This document shows positions 38,400 to 50,871 of a stretch of 64,000 nucleotides of DNA, one piece after another. A model generated the notes under the pieces. That model was not told the origin of the DNA. It saw only the letters and a list, made by a program, of their open reading frames with translations, and searched no databases. The DNA is taken from the NCBI GenBank assembly GCA_036850595.1, contig CM072163.1:4590718-4654717 (forward strand), read 5' to 3'. This DNA comes from Rhyacichthys aspro (Eukaryota > Chordata > Actinopteri > Gobiiformes > Rhyacichthyidae). Both the position numbers and the translations under genes were made by a program. The first letter of the stretch is position 1; each line of letters opens with the position of its first letter.

Positions 38400-41300
38400 C
38401 TAAAATCAACATGGTTTTTAAACAGCAATGCAAAGAGTCTAAGTGCACAGCTGAGGCTCTGTAGGAAACAAGACAAGAGAACAAACATTAGAACGCACAT
38501 TTTTGAACAACTCCGTTTTGAAATAACATTTTGATTTGAGAGTTTACCTTCAGGCTTTTTCACGTCACATGCTTTTTGACAACTTGCGCCTGGTGTTACA
38601 CGACTTTAACGCTTTACACAAACAACCTTTACATTAAAAGTGACAAGAGATGAATGCGGTTGCTCTGTGCAGAGAAATAAAAGCCATTTTAGGAACATTT
38701 ACATTTGTGGACATTTGAAACAACACTTGAATCTAGTGCAGTACATGCCAGCATTTCTGGGGTCACACAATTATCAGTTAAAACATCATCTTACACATAT
38801 TTTAGCTATAGACCCTTTCACCTTTTCATGTAAATGCATCTTTATATGTATAGTACATGTATACTTATGGGACTACACCTATTATCTCGATCGTCTAATT
38901 TATTACTCATTATTATTTATAACATAACAACAAAGGATTGAATTAAATTGTATATTAACTGTGTGTTACTTACCGTGAGCAGATGGAGTATTTCTTTACA
39001 ACCCTCAACTTCTATGTGTATGTCTTATTTTAATATGCATCTGTACAATGTCTATGTTCACAATGTTGATTTAACAATGTAGATTTGTGGTTTTAGCAAA
39101 GTGTATGCCAGTCTCTTAAGGTTAATCTCACTTTAACAGTCTTTGATGAGGAAGCACAGGTCCTTAAACAGTCAGTGTGTGACTCCATGTAGTGTTATTT
39201 AGCCCTTTATACAAATCCCCAATAATATATAGTCCATCCAGTTACTTGTAGCTTAGGTAGGCTAAATGGTCATATAAACAGAGCTGTTCTCTACCCACTC
39301 ACTGACAGCACACACCTGTAGTCAGCCACTTGCCAAAATCATCTTGTTAATGCATAATCTTCATATTTTGGTCAGCTTAACTTTTGCCAAAATGTTTATT
39401 TCACAGTAAGGGTGGAGGAATGTGGTTTATAAGAAACAAGATTATAATTTGTCTGATTTTTATCAAATATATGTCTTTAAAATGGTCTTTAACTTTTAAT
39501 ATTTTCTTGTTCTGCACTTTTGGCCTAAGTTTTTGGGGATTTTTTTTATTTGTTCAGAAAACATGTCTTGATTTATGTCCAGATTTTCCACCTAAAATGC
39601 TAATTGACCAATCCAGCTTGAAACACATCAGACTTTTGACCTCCTCCTTAATGTTTTTATTCAGAGTCATCACCATCTTTTTACTTGCAATCCAATATTA
39701 TACGACTGCATTAATGTGATCAACTGACAAATAATCTCTTTATCAAAATCACTGAAAACCTCTGAATTCGACCACATTCAAGTTCAAGATTTTACTCTCA
39801 ATTCGTCAGGGCCTGGAACGTCTAAAAAGTCTGATAAAGAGTGAAAAGCAGGACAGATCTGAGAGAACGGCAGCAGCTCAAGGCGATGACCTGTCTGTGA
39901 TCCACTTTTCTTGCTCCGTGGTGAAGTCTTCAACTGAAAGCGCTCTCTTCTTTCTGCGGCAGCTTTTATTTATGGCACACCGTCGCCTGCTGTGAAAACA
40001 TCATTAGCTGACGGGCACGAGCAGAAGGGTGTAAATATTCTCCCTGTTGCCGACGGGGCCCCGGTAGTCTTCATCACAGCTAATGGTGTGAGCACGAATG
40101 CGGTGGGAATCAGGGAGCAGCGAAGGCAGCGGAAATCAGCTAAAAAAGGAACGAACAATCAATGTGGAGCTCAGTTTGAAGGGTTCGGGATGGACTTACG
40201 AAGGCTATTCCACTTTTTGACACTCTGCAGAGTAAGAATATGCTCCAAATTGTTCTCGCTCCTGACTCACAGCCACAAGGTCATTGGGATCGATTCCCTG
40301 CACCGGTTTGGTCCAGTATTTCAGTCTGAAGTCCAGGCACCTCCTCTGTCCAAAGTCATACATGTAATGAAGATAAATGAATCTAAATTACCCATAATAC
40401 CCCATAGTGAATGAATGTGAGTGTAAATGGTTGTCAGGGTTTGTGTAAAGTGTTAGCTCTGTGATTAATTGGTGATTGTCCTGGGTATACCACATGTCAC
40501 ACCTTAAGCAGCTAATATGTAATTATATATAGGCCCCAGGATAAGAAGCTGGAAATTACTGAATACATTTAACTTTCAATTACTTCCCTTTAAAATAGTA
40601 ACATATTTACACACATTATTTCTGCCTTATGTGTTGTAAATGCACAAAGAGGAGTCTGAATAAGTAATTGTAACCATGTCCATGATAAAACCTTAACTAC
40701 AGCATCTAACCTGGACTATTCCTCACTTTTAATGCCTCACAAAGCCACTCTCTTAATGAAACAAACTGTGTTGTGATTAAACAGCAAAGGTTGTCAGACA
40801 TAAGTCATATTATCTGATCGATTATGTTCAATACTGATGCATGGAGATGAGATAAATTAACCTGTGCATAATAACATGGGATAATAGTGAGGTTTTAATT
40901 AAACCAACACTAACTTTTCAGGATGTATACCACTACTAAGCACTTAAAGAGAAGAATGATTGACTCACATGGGACTGTTATCGTCAAATAAATACCTTAT
41001 AGCGATATATTTAAGTTTTAATTTGTATTATTTGATGAGTTTGGGCAAAAAAAGATGGTAGCGTTAACAGTCGAGTTTCTGTCAAAGCAGTCGCCATTTT
41101 GTCCTTGAGACAGAGGTAAGGTTATTATTTTATTCATGATTTCCAGGCTCCTATTTAGACATAAGAAGTTACATTATTGCTTTAAAAAGAGGTTTGTGAG
41201 TAAAATCCATAGACAGGTTTTAGGTTTGTGATTGTAAACATCATCATATTCAGTTCATTTATGCATGAGCCTGACGTGTATTAGGCCCACTTTACTTATT

Positions 41301-43129
41301 CTCCTGTTAAAGCCCTCAGCAAGAAGTCAAATCTACCACTGTGGACAAATCCACAAACAAAGACTGTTTCCACAAAAAGGGAGGAAAAATTACCCCAAAT
41401 TTCTAAATTATTCTAACGCAAAACCAGGAAGCAAGAAAAAAAAAAGAAGTCATTCTATATATAGTCAATAATGATGTTTACACAGACCTGTTCTGGCAGT
41501 TCAGCAAATGAAACTAACACAGGAGATGCACTTGCGAACTCAGAATTCCATTAACACAAATTATTTCAGTGTGATATTATTCAGCGCAAAGCTAATTCAA
41601 TTCTCAGTGTTAAGGAGTTATGAAAACACCTCCCGTTACCTGAGTGTCCTGTGATTCACACGCTCGCGCCGCTGCAGTGTCTCTCTATAACAGCTCTGCA
41701 CCACGTAATGACCTTCAGCAGCCCGCACCGAGATGATGGCCATTATGGATGAGTCACGGGTGAGCGGCCGTTTATGTTTCCCATCCGTCTACCTCCGTCT
41801 CTGTGTGCTCTCTCCACCTCTTTCCAAAACACACAGTGTGCTCCGCAGATGCTCTCACGTTGTTAATATTTAAACACGGACATACATTCATATAACGGCC
41901 ATAACCGAGAACAGGAACGAGGCTAATGTGATCCGGGCTGCCTCATACATCACCTGGAAATGACCCTAGAGGGGCATTAGTTCACATTATGACAACAACG
42001 GTGGGTATTTTCTCGACGTCTGCGTGACATTTAATCTAAAATAAAGCATCATAGGACACTTGTGTTGATTCATTCTCCACGTAATCACCATTTGAAGCAG
42101 TATTAGAAAAGCATTTGTCTGATATAAGAGACAAACAGGAAGAAAAGCAGACATTTTTGTACATATTCGTTTGTCTTGTCTCAGTACAACTGCAGAGTAA
42201 TGCTGCATTGATTTGGAAGAAATCACATGGCAGATGGTGGACGGCAAACAGGATATTATTTTAGTGGAAGAGAAGACAACGCTAGAAGAAAGTAATGCCA
42301 TTCAGAGATAAAATAATTCAACTTCACCTGCATTGGGCTTTTGAACAACAGAGAAGTGGATGACGACACATGAGCTCCTTATTCCTGACTGATACAAGAC
42401 TGAACAATCAATCAGTTTGTGGAAGATGAAGTCTGATTTTTGAAGAGACATAATTGTTTTTGAATTAAATATGTTGAATTGGATTGATTTCAGTTGTCTA
42501 TTTTCGTTAAAAAATGGCCAAATGATTTAATTTCCTTCATGTTTGCTGACACTGGGGAAAAAAGAAGAATGCACCATCTTCAATAAAAGTGTCTCTGCCG
42601 TGACTTGGTCTCAGATTGTCTGGTCCTGACTCCAGCTCTAGAGTCCACAGGTGGATGTCAGATGATGCACAAAAACATTCAATTGAACACTCAAGCTGTT
42701 TCACTGATGAAGCTTCGAATTGGATGAAAAAGAACCTGGTGGAATCATCAAATAATATAGTTTTTTTCAATATTTTTCAGCCTTTATTTTGACAGAGACT
42801 AAGTGAAAACAGGTCCGTGTTCTGTTACAAACCTGGGCTGCTTTCATTTCTGTTGAATGTGCTCTACCAGGTACAACTACAAGAAATGTTTTGAAAGGAA
42901 TTCAATTTTATGTTTGAAATTACAACACAATGTTATGAGCAGTTTTTCATGAGATGCTAAAGTCTGACTGGACAGTTTCCACCAGCGTTTTTCTTAATAA
43001 TCTTTTAAATCGTATCTGTTGTGGCTTAAACTGAACCCAATCTATCTTCCTGAAATAATGTACATTCATTAATTTGGTTGAAAAACATTCTGTAAATGTA
43101 TAGAGTAATAAGATTTGTTAAACTGTTTA

Positions 43130-43400
43130 TGTATGTATTTATTCTGCAGCATAAGGCCCATATGTGAGATTGCTCTCTTTGCTGCATTAAAGGGTCTGTG
43201 TAATGTATGGATGGATGCATTAAGTGCATTATAATCCAGATGGGGCTTAATGAGCTGGACCGAAGCGAGTTAAATGAGAAGCAGCACTAAAATTAAAGCT
43301 GCACGGTTGGGTGCCGCTGCCAAACCACTCAAGTTATAGTTTACATAAAGCCCTGTCTGTCCAGGCCTGTTTAATCTATGTGGGAAGACTTCAGAGGAAT
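43130..43400. other. Candidate conserved non-coding element
   Basis: About 270 bp with dense TAAT/ATTA words, balanced composition and no open frame or splice pairing, set in gene-free DNA. This is the look of a developmental enhancer, but the call rests on appearance only. Confidence 0.25.
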
Positions 43401-44102
43401 TTAATGAATGGTTTAAGTGGAAGGACTCATTATAATGACATGTAGGAATATGTAGGAGTATTTATAGAGAGGTGTATGCGGTTGATAATGGTTTTAGCAG
43501 AACATTATAAAAGTGCAGGTGGTAAAAATGGAAGGTAAGACTGATTATTTTATTCTTGACTCAGAAATGTTTTGTTTTTGTGTAATATTTGGCTTTATAA
43601 GGATGCAGTTGAGTTTTGGGAGGAGAATTGGATTATGAGGGATAAAACAAGAATATAATACAGATCAGATTACTAATTACTACATTTGCAGGAGTTTCTT
43701 GCTCTATTCAAACTGGAGTCAACAGTGGGTAAGTGTTACATTAGTAGTCTAGCTTTATCCTGGGACACATCTTAATCGTTTCTTAGTGGCCTTTTGGATA
43801 ACACCTATTTTAATATAGTTTGTAAGTAAGTCACCTTTTAACAAACTACTTCAGATACAGCAAAAACTATATGCAACTCCATTATATATTTATTCACACA
43901 CTGCACGGTCCTCACAGAAGCATGAACTCAATTCACTTTTGGGTCCAGTCGAAAAGAAAGGTGTTAAATGTATGTATGATGTCAATTTTCTATACATATG
44001 CAATGTATATCTGACTTTATTTTGTTATTTGAACTTCCAGTGTTGTGTGCTGTATCAGTGCTAATGCCAGAAATACTGTTTTCCTCAAATAAACCTTGCT
44101 GT

Positions 44103-44132
44103 GAAAGAAAGAAAGAAAGAAAGAAAGAGAAA
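44103..44132 (+). repeat. (GAAA)n microsatellite
   Basis: Seven consecutive GAAA units followed by a degenerate one. Confidence 0.9.
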
Positions 44133-46070
44133 CTTTGGATTTAATTAAAAACCTTTTTCTCAACCAGGTTGCAGACAAGGTTGTTTTAAAACACGGTAAA
44201 TTATACGTCATTAATTTTAACTATAGTTTTTTTTAGGTGAATCCAGCCCAAATGTGTTAATGAAGTGCTACTTCTCTTCGAGTGTTGGTGTAAATTAATT
44301 ATATGACTTTGGGTTTACTCACACCATGTTCCTTTTACTTGACAATTCTATTCAGTTAAATCTACACTAATAAGGACTATTTCCACCAGTAGTTTTTGCA
44401 ATGAATCATATTTGGTTCATGTATGAAATGTCTGTTAAACAAATGACTGGAAACATTTAAAAAAATCTCCTATTTCTTCTTCTTTTCTGTATCTTTTTAT
44501 GTTAAAATTGTCTGAGAGGCCAAAACACAAAGTGAAAAGTGAATCTGCAAAAGTAAAAGAAGGAGCTCACTACATAAAGAACAAAAAACACAGAAATAAA
44601 CTTGGACTTGGCTCTTTAGTTAAGTTTGGCAAGAATAGGGCAAAAGTGAAGCCATACTGACCTGACTATAGACCATTGGTTTAAAATGAACTTAAGGAAA
44701 CATACTATAGCATCTCAGAAAATACTAGGACAGATGCTGAGCAGAAAATGCCTTTGTGCCAGTGTGAATGAAACTCAGCAGCGGCCTCTGTCAAAAAAAA
44801 AACGAAGCATTTCATGTAACAAGGATGAAGTAGGGATAAAGAGAGGATCACACTTTTGAACCATTTCTCATTAGAGCCATTTATTTTGTGATGAAAGAGC
44901 GAGCCATTCAAAATGTCATTAATCCGTGAACCACCAATATGACCTGAATTTTAATGTGGAGCAGCTTTGGCACAAAAACAGCAAGAGATATCGTCTGTGC
45001 TTTTCTTGAGACTAATGCAGTCAGAAAAACATGACAGTCAGGCTTACAGTACATTGCCTACTCAGAAAAAACACACTTCATACATTTGTCATTTGATTTA
45101 TCCTTATTTCCTTTTGAGCTGTGTGCAAGGACAGGCAATGTGAAATCAAATTATATTTATATATTTATATATGGGGCTGTGTTTTATGAAAAGACTTCTA
45201 GGATCCAGTCCAAAAGCCTTCTCCGACAGCCATTTTTAATCCTTCGATTATAAGCCGAAAAGCTTATCTCTTGAAAACAGACATTGAAATCAACCACTCC
45301 ATCAGCCGCCTGCTCTCTGTCAAAAATGAAAATACAAATGTAAGATAGACTTTAGTTACTTGCTGCTAAATTGGTTGAGAAATCTCATCTTGTCAAGGTC
45401 TGTAGGAATCATTTTCATCATGTTTCCCTTCAGAGATAGGACATTTGCGGACGTCTAAGGCAGACGGAGAAAAGACGATGCAGTTATAGAGTGACAAGCT
45501 ACAGCTGAGAAGAGCTACCGGGGCATTTTAAATTGCTACTGTGAGTTCAGCCCGAGTTGGACGCTTTAGATTGAAACGCGGCGTATGTTTAGCGCTGCTC
45601 TGTGCCAGCTCTGAGCGTCAAAGGCCCTGAGCTCTTTAAAAGCCTGGTGCACTACCATTAGGGTTATGCTTGATTATTTTTCCAAAGAGAAATGATCTTG
45701 TACTCTCTGCTCTGAGCTTGAATGGAAACCAAGTGCAGCAGCTTCACTTTGATGAGGAAACTACAAAAGATGGATCACATTAACATAATAACAGCAAGTG
45801 ATTAAATTGTTGCATCAGTTCAGCTACAACCGAAGTTAAGCCATACATTTTGGCCCAATGGCAAAAAATATATAGAATGAAAACATGATGATTAGCATTA
45901 GCATTAACATGAACATTTGGTAAGATCAGAAGTTCTTTTTATCCTGTTAAAGTCTGCTCATTCTATCTAATTGTATGTGGAAAGCATTTACAACACCATT
46001 TATAGTATTTAAGTTCAACTATTTCAAATGTTCATAAGGATAGACAGAGCACTAGGTCTCAAATGGATGA

Positions 46071-47182
46071 TTTAATGTCATTTTTTTCATATCAGAATAA
46101 CTTGATTAAGCAGATGGTGGTTCACACAGAACCATCTGGGAGAGCTTCTACAGAAAAGTCAGGTACTTTAGATGAAAACCTGGAGGGTGATTGTATTAGC
46201 CACCTGTCAGTGACATTAGTGACAGATATATGGCTGCTTCATGGTCAAACCTAGATCACACTTATAACTGCCTGTCGCCTACTGCCACATCATTGGTCCG
46301 AAGTGGCAGTGGGTCAATAACATAGCACAGCCTTGAGCAGGACAGTGAGTTATTGAACTCGGATTTCTGGGAAGAAACTGCCATCCAAAGTAATATTAGA
46401 GAAGCTAAAAGTAACAATTATAGCTCGAGTAACACAATCTGACTCAGGTACTTGCATTAAATCCATGACTCTGAAGCTAGATTTACACCAGAACTGACAT
46501 AAAGCAACCAATGCATGCAACCAACAAGGATAACACGAATCTAGTGAAAAGAGCCTACGTTTGAAGGATGATATTGATGAAGAGACAGACAATAACAGGA
46601 TTTGAAAAACATCTTATAGATCAAAGCAACAACCTCACCACTACAAGAGTGTTTCCTTTAGTCCAGACAGTTATTGTGTGTGAGGAGTCACAACTGCATC
46701 TGACGTCCAAAAACAAAATGGACTCTTTCCATTTTTTCACACAGTTTCTCAGGTTTAGCCTCCAGAGCATCATTAAAGATGTTCACATTTTGAGATTAAA
46801 GTGGTCTTTAACTACTTCTTGTTTAGCTCTTCACTTTCTCATAATGCATATTTTACAGTCTGCTAAAATGGAAACAGTATTATCACAGATTAAGGCACCT
46901 GTTGATTGCCTTTTTAGAAAAATAAATGGCACAGTTCAATACAACACATTTGAAATCTCTGAATATAAGTTTGTTAGTGTAATATTAAAAGTTCACAGCT
47001 AAGAGCTTAAGCTGCATCGTAGACAATTGTGTTCAATAAGTACCACTCTTAACACACGTCTCTTTGGTCCAAAAATGCTTTAGTTTTCCACAAAAGACTT
47101 GAACTGTGAACTTCTTTGCTCTTGAGCCTTTCTCGTTGAAGTGCCTCCACCAGACTGAGGATCGATCTCTTCAGCTGAGAGC
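46071..47182 (-). other. Probable 3'UTR of gene X
   Basis: It follows the TGA of gene X on the minus strand. The nearest usable signal is ATTAAA (46071-46076 as TTTAAT on the plus strand), giving a UTR of about 1.1 kb. The 144-codon open frame on the plus strand here (46568-47002) has no splice or codon support. Confidence 0.35.
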
Positions 47183-47387
47183 TCAGAGGTCTCTCTTGAG
47201 CGGTAGCTTTTTGTCCCTGATGTGTTGTAGTAGAATCTGTCCTCTCTGCTCCACAGTGCGGATCAAAGGCCTCAGACCGTCGGCTCCTCCGCGGCTATCC
47301 CAGAATTCCCTGTCGGTGTAAAGAGAGCGCAGAAGAAGAGCCTCCAGACAGCCCGACTGCAGAACGGACACGGCTTTCTCTGGAAAC
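47183..47387 (-). CDS. Last coding exon of unidentified minus-strand gene X
   Basis: On the minus strand a pyrimidine-rich acceptor (TTTCTTTCCCAG) precedes 47387. The first base completes a split codon (phase 2) left by the exon at 52965-53068, and 67 further codons run to a TGA at 47183-47185. The end reads ...LLQHIRDKKLPLKRDL. The peptide is helix-rich with leucine-dense stretches (SGCLEALLLRSLYTD) and no membrane segment or signal. I do not recognise the family. The upstream part of the protein lies outside the exons I can see. The intron before this exon (47388-52964) contains the dsRNA-binding gene on the other strand. Confidence 0.75.
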
Positions 47388-48846
47388 CTGGGAAAGAAAC
47401 AGGAGAAAACAAAGGATTTATTGCTTTGTGGGACTTGAACAACTATGAATATCAGTAAAATTACAATAATGGTGTTACTTATTTTTGGAAAAAATGCAGT
47501 ATTTGATAAACTAACACATTTAAACCTTTCAATCAACATTTTATGTTCCTGCATAAGTTTTGCAAAAATACCATGTAATGTTTCTGGTTTTATTATGCAA
47601 CTTCTTCGTATAACTTATATGTTAATTACAGTAATGTCAAAGTTAACACTAATGTGAATGTCTGAATATGTATGAAAAGACACAAATATATATTTTTCAT
47701 ACTAATTATGTAAATACAAGCACATTTAGGCAGCACCACGAAGCAGTCAGCTGTCATTTCTCACTCTAAAACTCTACTAAGACACCTATGAATGGGACTT
47801 TTTCTGGCTCCATGAGACCAGCAACAAGGGGGCAATTATCGCAGGTGCCAGATGTTTAGTAATAATTTCAGAGTAACCCACTGAGAGACCATTGGACCAC
47901 CCTGCTCCCCTACACAGAAACCTGACAGCCAACATGAGTCCCCGAGGAAACAGACAGGACGCCTCAGAAACGGTTTAGAGTTCAGCTTCAACAAGAAGAG
48001 CAGAAAAGAACAGGGTCCAGAACTGATTAAAACCAAGAAAAAGACATAGAAACGTGGATCATTTGTTTATGGACAGCAGTAAAGTGTTGTTTCTTCTGTA
48101 TTTTGTAGCTAGATGGTATGAACATTGGTGAACCTAGGCCAGTAAAGTGATAAAGTTAAAAACAGACATTTCCATCTTGCTGTTGTTTTCAGCATTAGTA
48201 CTTTAGTTTCATTAATTAAACAGTCTCAGTTACACAATACATACCAATATAGTATTTGATTTTTATATGCATTAAATCCCTTAACAGCATATTGTAATAG
48301 GGGTCATCTGTGTAAAAAAACAAGACCTTAAGACATCTGCTAGGCTTTATTATGAAGGATTTAAATATATGAGAATTTTGGGTCCTGGAAAGGAGGCCCA
48401 TTGGTGGACACAGCTTGTCAATAAGGAAGTAACAGCTGAAACAGAGAAAACGTTTATTCACAGCTGAATATGTGAAAGAAAAGAAAAAAATAAACTGTAT
48501 AAACTGTACACAATGATGACCTTCTGTAACAAATAAAACTGAGAAATATGCCTGATTTTAGCAAGATTGTTCATTTTCATCTGTAGTTCCCAGACAGGTA
48601 ACAGAAAATAAACACTGGTGACAGTTAATACACAGTAAAACATTATTTGTAGCTGTTTTAATGCTACATGTGACTGCACTTTGTAGTTGCACCAAGAAAA
48701 AAATAAATACAATTGTTTCTTTATTAAGCATTAATAATTATCAAGATGTAAAATGTTAATAGAGACATTATTTTTTAAATGTATTGTTATTGTTTATATT
48801 TAATTTATTGCAGCAGAGTGTGTCTGGTCTGGGTTCCATCGCAGCC

Positions 48847-48945
48847 ATGACGACGGATGAAGTCACACAACACCTTATAAATCCAATTCTACAGCAAGAA
48901 GTTCTCAGTTCGTATCTGACTTTCGAAGGGAAAGCACACATCTGA
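48847..48945 (+). CDS. Possible 32-codon upstream ORF
   Basis: ATG in a fair context (gccATGa) opens a 32-codon frame (MTTDEVTQHLINPILQQEVL...) closed by TGA 76 bases before the main start. It is retained in copy 2. If transcription starts downstream of the TATA-like word at 48876 it would not be in the message. If an upstream exon splices to the CAG at 48811-48813 it would be. Function is unknown. Confidence 0.2.
   Translation: MTTDEVTQHLINPILQQEVLSSYLTFEGKAHI
48876..48882 (+). promoter_or_regulatory. TATAAAT box of the dsRNA-binding gene, with IRF-like core downstream
   Basis: TATAAAT lies about 146 bp before the start codon. With normal spacing transcription would start near 48905-48912. 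An IRF-type core AANNGAAA occurs at 48926-48933 (AAGGGAAA), but such a short word is expected by chance. Both are present in copy 2 (TATAAAT at 63714-63720). Confidence 0.35.
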
Positions 48946-49021
48946 ACGCTCGAGAAACTTTACTCACCAGAAGATCACCAGTCGATTTTTACGAAAGGCA
49001 CAGCGGTATTCCATCACAAAA

Positions 49022-50024
49022 ATGGCAACTGCTAACGGAGACGTGGAGTACAAAAATGATATGACTCAGGTTTATGAGTTAGCGGCAAAGCTCAAGCTAA
49101 AGCTTAGCTTTACTGAAGTGAAGGCGGAAGGCCCGGCCCACTTGATGACCTTCACTTACCAGATTCAAGTGGGTCGGTCGACCGCATTAGGACAAGCCTC
49201 GTCCAAAAAGGAGGCTAAGGCCCGCGCAGCATCAGGTGTACTGGGCCATCTGAAGAGCTTGCCTCTTCCAGGACGCCTCCAACTGCCCCCAAGCCACATC
49301 CACCAGGCTCCAGGCCACATCCACCAGGCTCCAGGCCACATCCACCAGGCTCCAGGCCACATCCACCAGGCTCCAGGCCACATCCACCAGGCTCCAGGCC
49401 ACATCCACCAGGCTCCAGGCCACATCCACCAGGCTCCAGGCCACATCCACCAGGCTCCAGGCCACATCCACCAGGCTCCAGGCCACATCCACCAGGCTCC
49501 AGGACCAGGCTCCAGGACGCCTCCAAGCTCAGGCTCCAGGTGGCCACATCCACCAGGCTCCAGGGCCGCTCCACCAGTCATCCACCAGGCTCCAGGCCGC
49601 ATCCACCAGGCTCCAGGACGCATCCACCAGGCTCCAGGACGCCTCCAGCCCCTCCACCAGGCTCCAGGCCACATCCACCAGGCTCCAGGCCACATCCACC
49701 AGGCTCCAGGACGCCTCCACCAGGCTCCAGGCCACATCCACCAGGCTCCAGGCCGCATCCACCAGGCTCCAGGCCACATCCACCAGGCTCCAGGCCGCAT
49801 CCACCAGGCTCCAGGCCACATCCACCAGGCTCCAGGCCACATCCACCAGGCTCCAGGCCGCATCCACCAGGCTCCAGGCCACATCCACCAGGCTCCAGGC
49901 CGCATCCACCAGGCTCCAGGACGCCTCCACCAGGCTCCAGGCCACGTCCACCCCAGGCTCCAGGACGCCTCCAACCCCGACTTCTAATCCCCTTTTCATT
50001 GAGCAGCACATCCCACCACCTCAG
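49022..50024 (+). CDS. Exon 1 of a dsRNA-binding protein gene: Staufen-type dsRBD plus HIHQAPG minisatellite
   Basis: The start context is strong (AAAATGG). Residues 12-80 form a double-stranded-RNA-binding domain. Helix 1 has VYELA (17-21), the beta1-beta2 loop has GPAH (37-40), and helix 2 has SKKEAKARAA (61-70) with the KKxxK RNA contacts intact. The domain ends LKSLPLP (77-83). The VYELA and LP-rich edges resemble the third dsRBD of Staufen most closely, as far as I can tell from memory. From residue 92 the exon is a minisatellite of HIHQAPG/RIHQAPG/RLHQAPG units. The reading frame from the ATG stops at 49985-49987 after SNPDF, giving 321 residues. The donor CAG|GTACAT at 50024/50025 joins exon 2 only in a different frame (1003 nt separate start and donor, one more than a multiple of three). 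Either this allele is truncated, the array is misassembled, or splicing occurs within it. Confidence 0.75.
49295..49966 (+). repeat. 21-bp coding minisatellite (HIHQAPG)n
   Basis: Ten exact-length units (49295-49504) are followed by an irregular spacer (about 49505-49580) and then about 17 further units. Codon 1 alternates CAC/CGC (His/Arg) and codon 2 ATC/CTC (Ile/Leu). One unit has a 9-nt insertion, and two extra C's occur near 49950. All three plus-strand frames are open through the array, as are the minus-strand frames, so indels inside it do not create stops by themselves. The frame in which QAPG is read changes in the spacer and again at the right end. Confidence 0.95.
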
Positions 50025-50214
50025 GTACATGGCCTTCATATTCAATCATTTATTGAATAAATTCAATATCTATATGGTAGTTTGTATGTATTATTCTGTA
50101 TTTCTTGCTAATAGATGTAAAAGGGGCTTGTTGGATACACTGATATTTAAGGAGTTTATTTGACAAATTGTTCCACTTTGTTCTAAAAATAAACTTTGTC
50201 TTGATTGAATTCAG

Positions 50215-50411
50215 GTGGAAGATGATTTCCAGGTGGACCTGACGCTGATCCCTCCAGAGGTCCTTCCTATGCTCTTAGAGATGGGAGTGATCCCTGAAGC
50301 CACCAGTCACGGAGACGGCTCCATCGTGACAGAGGCAACCAGAGAAGAGGTTGTCGGTGGAGCAGGGACCTCCTCAGAACACGCTTCCACCAGCGAGGTT
50401 GTGTCAACCAG
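50215..50411 (+). CDS. Exon 2 of the dsRNA-binding protein gene
   Basis: It follows acceptor TTCAG (50210-50214) and ends at donor AG|GTAAGG. The 197 nt are open in phase 0 (VEDDFQVDLTLIPPEVLPML, then LEMGVIPEATSHGDGS) and end in phase 2. The front half is hydrophobic and proline-containing, possibly a short helical interaction motif, and the rear half is rich in Ser, Thr and Glu. In the frame set by this exon, exon 1 would end NPLFIEQHIPPPQ, a natural-looking proline linker, which supports this as the ancestral frame. Confidence 0.65.
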
Positions 50412-50632
50412 GTAAGGAAACATTATGACCGAATGCTTTGTTTTTTAAATAACTATTGAATGGAACAGTGAAAGGTGCTATGAAAGTAAATCTGACTTCT
50501 CAGTCACAGTGAAAAGGAAACGCTGAGTCCAACTGGAACTGTCCGTAAAGGACATTATTTTAAGAAATTTCTTTTTATTGGTAATCGCTGTTCCATTTTT
50601 GTCTCAAGTGACACTGAGTTTACTCTTTACAG

Positions 50633-50761
50633 TCAAAATGAGACGACCAGGGAAGGCATCACTGGAGAAGATACCTTCAATCAACCTGAGACCAACCCTG
50701 GACCTGGACCCAAGAGTCAACCTGAGACTCAACACCAAGAGGCAGACCTGCTGACCTCCAG
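50633..50761 (+). CDS. Exon 3 of the dsRNA-binding protein gene
   Basis: Acceptor TTTACAG and donor AG|GTTAGA enclose 129 nt (43 codons, phase 2 at both ends). The peptide begins SQNETTREGITGEDTF and continues through QPETNPGPGPKSQPETQHQE. It is acidic, Pro/Glu/Thr-rich, and probably disordered. Its symmetrical phase means it can be skipped or duplicated without changing the frame. Confidence 0.6.
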
Positions 50762-50871
50762 GTTAGATTTTTTCCATCTAATATTTACATTTTATTATTT
50801 TACTTGCAATTTGAATGTAATTTTTTATCAGAATAAACCAATATAAATAAAGCTTACTTCTTTAATTACAG

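Larger units (their letters stand above)
38400..46070. other. Intergenic DNA with several possible regulatory islands
   Basis: No supported gene. Islands that stand out by composition and homeodomain-type ATTA words are about 39830-40170, 41640-41960, 43130-43400 and 45450-45660. A (GAAA)n run is at 44103-44132. A minus-strand ATTAAA at 46071-46076 could end the gene X transcript. Confidence 0.35.
47586..49162 (+). repeat. Segmental duplication, copy 1 (partner 62425-64000)
   Basis: Base-by-base reading shows the same sequence at an offset of 14835-14839 with only scattered substitutions and small indels, such as a poly-A/AATAAA length change near 48485. It is identical over the first 141 coding bases. 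It starts at the GGTTTTATTATGC word and takes in the putative promoter and the start of the dsRNA-binding gene. The right limit cannot be set because copy 2 is cut by the window. Confidence 0.95.

Noticed and set aside
46568..47002. 144-codon plus-strand open frame
   Set aside because: It lies opposite the likely 3'UTR of gene X, with no splice signals, domain or coding-like composition.
47836..48036. 66-codon minus-strand frame repeated identically at 62675-62875
   Set aside because: Its conservation only reflects the recent duplication of the whole flank and is not evidence of coding.
49165..50045. Several long minus-strand and off-frame open frames over the minisatellite
   Set aside because: They exist only because the 21-bp unit lacks stop codons in every frame. 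They are shadows of the array.
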